Origin: Symbiodinium natans
Taxonomy: Eukaryota; Sar; Dinophyceae; Suessiales; Symbiodiniaceae
NCBI GenBank assembly: GCA_905221605.1
Contig: CAJNDS010002347.1
Coordinates: 201,501-265,500, forward strand
Length of the DNA stretch: 64,000 nucleotides
Direction of reading: 5' to 3'
A program made the position numbers and the translations under genes. Positions 24,340 through 34,200 of the stretch are shown piece by piece. The notes beneath the pieces were generated by a model, which was not told where the DNA came from, searched no databases, and worked only from the letters and a program-made list of their open reading frames with translations. Each line of letters opens with the position of its first letter. Positions within the stretch are counted from its first letter, which is position 1.

Positions 24340-27300
24340 GTGAAGAATGGATGGGGTAGGGCCCTGTTGTGACCATAGGTTTCATGCCACTCTGACTTGT
24401 TTGCTGATGAGACCCGCACCAGCGCATGATGCACGAGGGAAGGATACTGGCCCTCACTTCTCAAGCATGTTAGACCCTTGCAAAGACAGAAAGGCGCCGA
24501 CGTGCGGGGAGTAATTCGAGCGCGGGCAAACCCTTCCTGGTTTGGCAGGCTATCAGGGGAGAGTGGGCATGGATAGGAGATTGGGGATGACGACTTTGGG
24601 GCTGTGGATGGCCACATTCCATCCCCATGATCTGCCCTGGTGCCATCAGCACAGCAGACAGTCTCAGAAAGTCTTGAAACCATCAGACACACATGAAGCG
24701 TGGAAGACTGGGGTAGACCCACTCTTCATGGCTGCAAAAAAAGAAGGTGAATATGGACATGGACATCCCTCTAAACACCCTTGCGAAACACTCCTTGCCA
24801 TGCCCAATCCTCGCGTCATCAACCGGCATCTGGAGGGCAGACGGTGTGCTTGAAACCGGCAGTGCAGACTCTAGAGGCGAGTTGAAGCCAAACCTGCTGC
24901 ATGAAGCTGGAGCAAATTTGTGTGTGTGTGTGTTCATGTTGCTTTGTTTCCGTTCCGAGGAAGGGCAAAGAGCAAGAGGTGCCAAAGGCTTCCGGGCTCG
25001 ATGACTTGTGCTTGTGGCTTGCGTGCTTGAGCGAAGTGAGTTTCGGGCCGAGGGTCTCCTGATGTCTCACGACTATAGACCTCAGGTGCCCCTGGTGCTG
25101 CCTCGGGCCGGATCAGCTGCCGAGGTCAGCAGAGTTCTTGCAAGCAACAGAATAGAGTTACATAGGGTCGAGTCATACTACGGTAGTGGACTTTGCCGCT
25201 GTTCTGAGCTGCAGATGCACTTGGCAGTGCGACATTAGAAGCACTTGACAGCATCCCGTGCAAGCTCCTTGCCAGCTTCGGCGTCAGATGCCCATCGCCT
25301 TGTTGCGAGCTCTGCTCAGGAGCGTGAACGGCTGCTGCGCATCAGTGCGGTTCCAGTCGCCGTGCCACGCGCTCAGCATCCATGGCGCTATCTCTTGTCG
25401 AGGCGATAGTGGCTATAGACCCTCGTGGGGACATTCAGAAGCATGGAGAGACATGCCTGCGTCCCCGCAAAATCGCGCGGTTGTAACTGAGGCCTGGCAA
25501 CACGCCAGAAGTAAACGACGCTGGGCGCTTCCAGCAAGCGAAGGTCCTCAGCATCTTCTTGTCACAATGTCATGTCATGACCTCACCATGCCAGCTGCTA
25601 TGCATAAGCCCTCGTCGTGCAGCCACACCAGTGCCACGTGCTTGGCAAGAGCCGAGCTTCTCACTCAGCCACTTCAGGGCATCGGCCAGCTATACAGCTG
25701 CAAAGCATCCCAAAGCATTCCAGAACACAGAACTCATAACTCACAACCTTTTAATGTACCTGGCAAGATGCAACAACCCATGCTCAAGTTCTGTCGACTG
25801 GCCAGGCGCGTCTCGATGCGCTTCGGTCAGCGCACCAGAAGCCTGAGAAGAGCGTGCCGTATTCTGTTCGGAAGCCCAATTGGTAAACGCACCGTCACGA
25901 ACCCGGCAAAAGGCCGGGAGTCCGGATTCATGAGGCGAAGGAAATCTGTTCTCTGGAAGTTTGAGTTTCTTGTCCTGAGAAGTCTGGGTTCTGGTCTGGT
26001 CGGGATTGGTGTATTGCGGAGGTGGAATGATCTCGATCTATGATGAACCCTGCAGGGGAGAACATTGGCCTACTTCTGTTAATAAACTGTCTGATTCTGT
26101 ATTAATTCGAATGATATATGCATTGCGGCGCCTGGGGAGGCGAAGCCGAATTAGGAGGCGAAATCTGTCTAGGTTGGTTGACTAAGAAATCTAGGAGTCA
26201 CTGCCGTCCAACATAGGCGTGCCGAGGCGTGGACTACCACTTAGTAGTTGAGTAGGTGACCTTCAACCTTTTGGGGTATATACAATCCTGCCAGAATTGC
26301 AAAGGTTGTCCTTTGTTAGCCCAGGGTACTCAGCAACTAGGATATAGAGACCTCCTTGGACCATTGGAAAAGAGGCATCGGGACGTAGATACACTTCTTG
26401 CCATATGTGCTCCTGCGCCGCATGTGTGCCTTAACCAAGCATCGTGCATAAAGTAGCGCTTGCTCAGCACAAGCGATAGTGACTCACTTCAAGAGGGTTC
26501 TGAATTCGGACAATGCAATGCCGAAAAATACCGACTGGTGGACAAACCCTGAAGAGCAACAAATTACACGAGTAGAATTCACGGTCCCATTGAGATTTAG
26601 GCCATTTGCTTCGTTTATGACTGCGCGATCAGAAGTGGTAGGTAAGGGAACTATATTTGCAGACCGCAGGCCCCTGAACTTGGAGTCTACTCCTAAAAGC
26701 ACCAATTGATCAAAGCATCGAGGCGCAAAAAAAAAACATCCAGGGAGAGCAGACTTATCATCCATCCTATCAATGTAAGTGCAGGCTGCCCTAATGGAGA
26801 TTGACCGAAAGAAATATAATGCAGGGATGCTAGAAAAACACGACAAATACGAAATCGAGAGACACAAGTATAGTAATCGTCGAGAAAGATCGGTGAACAT
26901 CCGCCAACAAAATCAAATATCTCCGTGACAACGGTGTGCGATTTAGTCTGGTGCAGTGCAATCACATTAAGCCCTGGTGCCACGCTTTCAGTGTAATGGC
27001 ATGGCCAGAAAACCAGGCATGCTCCCCAGACAGTTTGCCCCAAAGCTTATCCCCCTTCCCATCCATGATGTCTGCAACCGCTGACAGCAATAATCTATAA
27101 GAAAGGCTAGGCTTTCTTTCCGACAGGCATCTCTGGGTTCTGAGATACGGCGTTGAACATGTCGGATTTAAGGCATGGCAGGCGGGAGGCTGTCCAGTAC
27201 ACACTAATCTCCCCAGACTTGAAACCATGTGAACAAGGTTGATGTGCAGAGGCATGAGAAGCGTTTTCCCAATTCGTCTTCCAGGGGCCTTCAAGCGACC

Positions 27301-28295
27301 CACGGGATCACGATCCCTGCGAAAATTCGTAAGTTGTAAAGACTCATACAGTTTCAATGAGCGGTGTGTTCTGCCTGGTGCGTCTTACTGCTTTCCACAA
27401 CAGGCTGGGTCGCCTAAATGTTTGTGGCAAGATGAGTCTGCTATCGACTGAGATTTTGCCCCAAAACGTCAAGGTTCGCTCAGCTTGGCACCTTCCGTGC
27501 GCAGAGACACTCTTTACAAACTTTTGACCAACAGCCCGCCAGGGTGTAAAAACCCATCCACGCCGCAAATGTTTCTATTCAGATCTTTAACGTTCTTTTC
27601 TGGGCTTAGATTGGGCCTTCTTGATCAGCATCATATTACGGCATGTTGACGTAACACGTTTTCATCCTTTTTAAGTTGAGGTGCTGCCTTGCCGCGAAGC
27701 TGTTTAGGATCTGGGCTTTGGCGTGTTCTCCTGCATACAGAACAATCCATAGCGGATCAGTATGTGGGCAGCCACCATGATGGAGCATGTTTACGTTAGG
27801 GTACGATGCATAGGCAAGGCCGGTAGTGCGTTTCCAGAGAACTTCAAGCTGGGTGGGGCCCCAACGAGGCGCGCCCATCTGCACATGCAGCTTCGTTGTT
27901 GAATGGTTGAGGGCATGATGATGATGATGATGATGATGATGCTGATCTGTATATGTATATACATATGTATGTGTATGTATATGTATGTATGTATGTATGT
28001 ATGTAAAAAACATTCTATATTTTGTATTCTGTATGTTATACTTTCTTTTGAATATGTTCGATATACTTATTTGTATATTATGTATTCTGCCATGATGCCA
28101 TGATGGCGTTTTGATTCTGAGGATGTGAGACTCTCTTGTCTCTTTTCCGTGCATCAAGCTCTTCTGAACGTGGTTCCTGCCGACATTGACCCTGCACGCA
28201 GCTGTGACCGGGCTCAAAGTCTACGGCCATTGTTAATTTTCTACACTATAATGTCCAAAAGCACCATGCAGGTGCTTTCGTTTCAGGTGGGCAAA
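24340..28295. other. No recognisable gene; microsatellites
   Basis: The longest open frame is a plus-strand 261-codon run at 25258-26043, with no family resemblance and no coding signature I trust. Lower-GC sequence spans roughly 26050-28120. Simple repeats: GATGAT at 27914-27942 and TATG/GTAT at 27953-28004. Confidence 0.35.
27914..28004. repeat. ATG and TATG microsatellites
   Basis: About nine ATG units followed, after CTGATCTG, by alternating GTATAT/TATG units. Directly upstream of the metalloprotease gene but with no evident promoter element. Confidence 0.8.
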
Positions 28296-31200
28296 ATGTT
28301 CTGCGGAATGCTCCTCTTGTTGGGTTTCACATGCGCCCTGGCAAGTGAAGATTTGTCGCCATCGCCACCTGAAGGCCCCGCGGAGGTCATCGACATACAC
28401 GTCGAAGATTCCCCAGGGTCACATGTTGCAGGAGCAATTACGGATCTTCTTTGGGTTCAGTTCGTCAGACATGGCCGAGCATACCAGATCAGGTTGGAAA
28501 GGAAGCCTTTAACTTCGGTGAGGCATCACATCCATGAAGGGGGCCAGGTTCGCAAGGGCCCCCTCCCAGAGTGCTTCTACAAAGGCTACGTAGCCGGAAT
28601 ACCTGGAAGCAGTGCCAGCATCTCAACATGCAGAAACGGCCTCTCGGGCATCATCGTGGGCCTCTTCAATTCCACACTGGCAATTGAGCCGGTTGAGCCG
28701 GTCAGCTCGGCGCTCTCCCTTGGCAGCCTTGGCATGAGCGGACTAAGCGGACCACACCGAATGCGGCTCTTCGGTGAGGCTCCTGACGCCCCAGATCTTC
28801 AGTTGGGCCGTCGACTCCGTCGACTGCAGGTCTTGGCCTCAGCTGGGGCTGTGGCTAAGCAGCGTGCGCCTGAAAAAATTGTCCCAAGATCAAGACCCGT
28901 GACAACCCGCCACATCCCCCTCTTCTGCATGTGGATGTCAGCGCGGAGGCTTTAAAAAAATTCAGGTTCCTTTCCCCCAGGTAAAGACGGAACAGATGCC
29001 AGCAGCAAGGCTGTTCAGGTGCAGCCGCCCCCGGCGTTAGCTCCGCATTTGGTGCGTGGATATGCGTTGGGAGTTCATCATTAGCAGAAGATCAAAGAAG
29101 AAACGCCGCACTGCATCACATGCCACGACTCGCGCCTTGCATGTGCGTTGTTGCTGTCTGCCCTCCGTTCCCCTTTTTTAAATGAAGCATTTCGACGCAC
29201 AGGGCTGGTTCGGAAACTTTCCAGGAACAGGGAGAGGACTTGCAAAGCATACCGACTGAGAAGGCCTTCTTGGCTTGCTGCCCTGCCAAAGCCATGCAAA
29301 GGTATGGCTCCCACCCTTAAACCCTACGCCCTAAACTGGCCCTACACCCTGAACCCTAAAGCCCTTAAACCCCTTAGAACCACAGAATTGAAGGAGCCTT
29401 TTGCCGAAGAGTCAACCTTGAGCGATCTGAAGCCAGAAATAGGCACGGCACGCTAATTCAACAACACGAGTTCCGCACAACAACAACACTCCCCAAAGAC
29501 ACGCGCAGCACGCCCTCAGTACTCAAATTCCCCTCTACCCTTGACGCAAGAACTGGAGGTTTGGGCATGTTTGGGCAAAAAGAGGCCGATTGAACTGCAG
29601 CTTGCGATATCACATTGCTTTTTCCAATAATGCTTTGAAACTTGAGCTGAGCTCTCAAATGTCGATCCAGAAGTTGGGGCAGCCATAGAGCGCAGGCAAG
29701 CAAGACGGCCGAGATCACGGTCGTTAACGACGTGGAGTTCCTCCAGCAGTTTCAGGGCCCGAGCAGATTCGAGGACGTCGCCCTGTACGATGTGACCGTC
29801 ATGGACTTAGTGCGTGATTCTTATCGAATGCCTCCGAGAACAGGTGCATGGTCAGAGGTCATTGAGGCTGTGTTGGTGGAAATCCATACTTTTACAGATG
29901 CAGATCCTTGGGCAGATGAGCCAGAGGTCCAGCCAGACGGGGAGAACAAGACAGATCCTGGCTGGCTCCGCTACTACTTCCGAACATACACCTTGCAGCA
30001 AATTCAGTCAGGTGGATGGTACAACAGTGATTTGCGTACACTTTTTACAGGACGAGTGCTTCAAGGTCTGGTTGGCTTCGCCGTCTCCAACACCATGTGC
30101 AATCCCCCACAATCGGCCAGCATCCAAGCCTGTAGGCCGGATGGCGTGAGGCGTTGTGCGATGTTTCTCCCATGAAATTATTTTGGAGATATGTTTTTTT
30201 TTTTTTTCTCCTGTTTTCCGTTCCAACCTAAACCTTCTGTTTTCCGTTCCAACCTAAACCGCTAACCCATGCTAACCCCTACAGCTCAACCTATACCCTT
30301 AGACCTTATAAACTCTAAACCCTAGACCCGGGCCCCTGGGAGGATTCACAAAGTAGATCCCCTTTACGGGCTCCTAAGCAGGTTTAGGGCTAGGGTTTCG
30401 GGTTTAGGGTTTGTTTTGAACGAACCGTTTTGTTTTTTCAAATCCCCCCTCCACTTTCCGCCCAGCAGCCAGCAGGAGCGGGGGAGAGGAGGGGGGGGGA
30501 GAGGGGGGGGAGAGGAGGGGGGGGGGGGGGGGGGGAGGAGGGGGGGAGGAGGGGAGGGGAGGGAGGGGGAGGAAGGAGGGGGAGGAGGGGGAGGAGGGGG
30601 AGGAGGGGGGGAGGAGGGGGAGGAGGGGGGAGGAGGGGGAGGAGGGGGAGGAGGAGGGAAGGAGGGGGAGGAGGGGGAGGAGGGGGAGGTTTCCATCCGG
30701 AAAGGGACAAAAAGTTATGGGGGAGGAGGGGGAGGAGGGGGCGGAGGAGGGGGAGGAGGGGAGAGGGGGGGAGGGGGGGAGGAGGAGGGGGAGGAGGGGG
30801 GGGGGGAGGAGGAGGGGGGGAGGAGGAGGGGGAGGGGGGGAGGAGGAGGAGGGGGAGGAGGAGGGGGAGGGAGGAGGAGGGGGAGAGGAGAAGGGGGAGG
30901 AGGAGGGAGGAGGAGGGGGAGGAGGAGGGGGAGGAGGGGGGGAGGAGGCGGGGGCGGAGGAGGGGGAGGAGGACGGGGGAGGAGGAGGGGGAGGAGGAGG
31001 GGGAGGAGGAGGAGGAGAGGAGGAGGGGGAGGAGGAGGGGGAGGAGGAGGAGGAGGAGGGGGAGGAGGGGGGCGAGGAAGGAGGCGGGGAGGAGGGGGGC
31101 GAGGAAGGAGGCGGGGAGGAGGGGGGCGAGGTTTGAGTATTTGGCCTCAATTCGGCTTGTCAGTTGTTTAGACAAATAACTTGGAAATTCACAATGGTGC

Positions 31201-34200
31201 CACAGGGCGAGGTTTGAGTAAACTGATCATTGGGCCTCAGACGTAAACTCGGCTTGTCAGCTGTTTAGACAAATAACTTGGAAATTCAGAATGGTGTACC
31301 ACGTACAATTTCTATTTATTTTGTCTTGAGGGTTTAGGGTTTAGGGTTTAGGGTTTAGGGTTTAGGGTTTAGGGTTTAGGGTTTAGGGTTTGGAGGTTCT
31401 ACTTTTTTTTGGGGATCCTCCCAGGGGAACCACAAGAATACCTGAAGCCCCAAACCCTGAGCCCTAAACCCTAAGCCCCAGGCTTACGGCGCATGAGATT
31501 GGCCACACCTTCGGCATGGCTCACGACTACGCTGACGCCAGCAATAACTATACAGCGTGCTACAGCCTACAGGAGCCCTGCAGAGTACTAGGGCAATAGC
31601 GTTTAGGGTTTCAGGGTTTAGAGTTTAGGGTTTAGGGCCAGTTTAGGGTTTCAGGTATAGGGTTGCCAAGTTTTCATTGTTGCTGTCACGTGCCCCGCAA
31701 ACTCGCTGTCCGCGTGCACCGCCTCGGCTGGGCCCGGAGTATGGGCAGAAGGGTTTAGGGTTTCGGGTCTAGGGCTTCACATTCTGCTTCCTTGTTACTT
31801 CTAGTCTCCAAGTCTATGGCATCGCTGTGACCGCTGCTGAAGACTCTCTTCTGGTGGCTGCGATCCTTCAGATAAGAGACTATAGCATCGGAACGCGACA
31901 TGAGGGGACACAATAGCACGCTACGAAGGGAGACAAATCCTGCCCCTCCCCCTCTAGCGCGTCACGGCATCCGGCTCCCCGTCTCGGACATGAGGGGAGA
32001 CCATAGCACGTTATGAAGGGAGTGATCCTGTCCGTCCCCGGAAGCGCGTCACAGCATCCGGCTCACTGTCTCGGACACCAGACAACGAGACATGAGGGGA
32101 GACAATAGCACGTTATGAAGGGAGACAAATCCTGCCCCTCCCCCAGTAGCAGCATTTGGCTCCCCGTCTCGGACACCAGAAAACAATAGCACATTGTGAA
32201 GCAAATCTAGAACCCCATAGCTTCGCCGTTTGGGGACATACAGCGTAATTTAGCATAGTATACTATAACCTAGTACAGCATAGTAACAATAATATACTAT
32301 TATGATATATAGCATAAGTTTAAGAAGAAACGGTGATGTAGCCATGGTTCATTCGGCGCCGGTTATGATACTACGCTGCATCGTCATCAGGATTCGACGC
32401 TTCGACGATTCCCGCAGCATGCAGTAAGAACCACCGAATCGGTCTCCTAGGAAATAACTGAGGGTTTCAGAGCTTTTGACTCGGTTTTTGCAGGGTTTAG
32501 GGTTTATCGGGTTTAGGGGTTGAAAACTCGGGCAAGGTATTATGGTTTTGCAGGTTTTCTTCCCGAAAAAATCCCAAGACCCTTAAAACCCTAAACCCTA
32601 AACCCTAAACCCTAAAGCCTAAACAGGACTCCCCGGCCTTGATCATGTGGGCCTGGACCGGCTCCAACGAGCTGCAATTCTCGAGCTGCAGCGCCGCTGA
32701 CATGGCCACGTACTTCCAGGATCGTTGGGTTAGGGTTTAGGGTTTAGGGTGTAGGGTTTAGGGTTTAGGGTGTAGGGTGTAGGGTTTAGGGTTTAGGGTT
32801 TAGGGTGTAGGGGTTAGCGAAGACTCTGGGGTATTTGTTGTGGGTAGAATGTCCAGTCTCACAAATCACAGAGCTATTAAAGTCCGAAACTCCATCCAGA
32901 AAACAAATCGCCACCCTGACAGGACGTCTACAACCCGAATCCCCACCGGCAGTGCTTGGAGAATCTTCCTTCGAAGTGCTGGGCAGACAGCTTTTGTGGA
33001 AACGGTGTGGTTGAGGTGGGTGAAGATTGCGATTGTGGCTCGTCTGATTGCAGCACTCTGGATCCATGTTGCAATGGTGGAACCTGCAAGTTTGCTGACC
33101 CCAGCTATGAGTGCAGTGATTTCTCAGATCCTTCTTGCTGCTCATCTTGTTTCTATTCAGCCTCTGCCAATCCATGTTCCTGCCCAAGTGCGTATTCAGG
33201 GCAAAGCTGCACTCGCACACAGGATGGAACTCCATACCCAGGATTTTGTGCAGATGGAGGTTGTCAAAGCATGGCAGCCAATTGCGCAGATCTCAGTCAG
33301 AATTTTCCAGGAGGCTGGGATTTGACGCCGTCCTGCCATGCTTACGATGACGATTGTGGTGCAGCTGTTTGCCACATGTCATACTTCACAGACTCTGCTG
33401 TGCAGTGTGATCATCGCTTCGATGGAACGCTCGTGTCGGATGGGACCCCCTGCTGGCTAAAGACCGATCCGCGAAGCAGCAGGAACGGCATTTGCCAAGC
33501 GGGCTCTTGCGTCTCCCGCCTTGATGCAGGCGCTTCGTGTGGCAATGGGCAAATCGATTATGCAGAAGAATGCGACTGTGGTGCCGTTGCTGACCCTTGC
33601 TGTGAATGCAGCACATGCAAGCTAAATCCTGGCGCCCAGTGCGCGTCTTCGGAAGCCTGCTGCATGCAGAATTGTCAGCTTGCTTCGACAAAGACCGTTT
33701 GCCGCCCATCAGTGGGCTCCTGTGATTTTGCCGAGTATTGTGATGGCCAATCTGCCAGATGCCCTCTTGACAGGGGCTTGCCAGTAGGAGCACCCTGCCA
33801 AGGCGAAGGCGAAACATGCTATGGCAAACAGTGTGTACCCAACCTTGATGAGCAGTGTGAGGCGACGTTCGCGGCTGGCTTTCTAGCGGCACGGAATGAA
33901 GGCTCTGCACCACGTGAATATCCTGGACACACTTGCCAAGAGCTGGCTTGTTGCAAGAACTGTTCTGCCGGCGGCTCGTGCACAGGAGCCTTCGTCTTGT
34001 CTCGTCGCGACGTGCCACTCTATGCAGTTGGTGGAAGCTTAAGTGATGCCGCGACCTTCTCCGTGTCTGGAAACGTGGTGACGGTCACTTTTGTTCTTCC
34101 GGTAGTCCTCGGCCCTGGACCAACTTATGGCTATGTCAGGTCCCGTATACCACAAGAGCTTAAGCTTCGTCCTGACTTGTCTCGCACGGATTTTCCAAAC

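Noticed and set aside
25258-26043. 261-codon plus-strand open frame
   Set aside because: Composition looks random (Cys, Met, His, Ser scattered) with no family match or splice context.
30404-31179. Gly/Glu/Arg-rich and Pro/Ser-rich open frames of about 250 codons
   Set aside because: Direct result of the GGGGGA/GGAGGA tract, which is intronic.
31328-31392. A true chromosome end
   Set aside because: The TTTAGGG array is short and followed by exons of the same gene on both sides.
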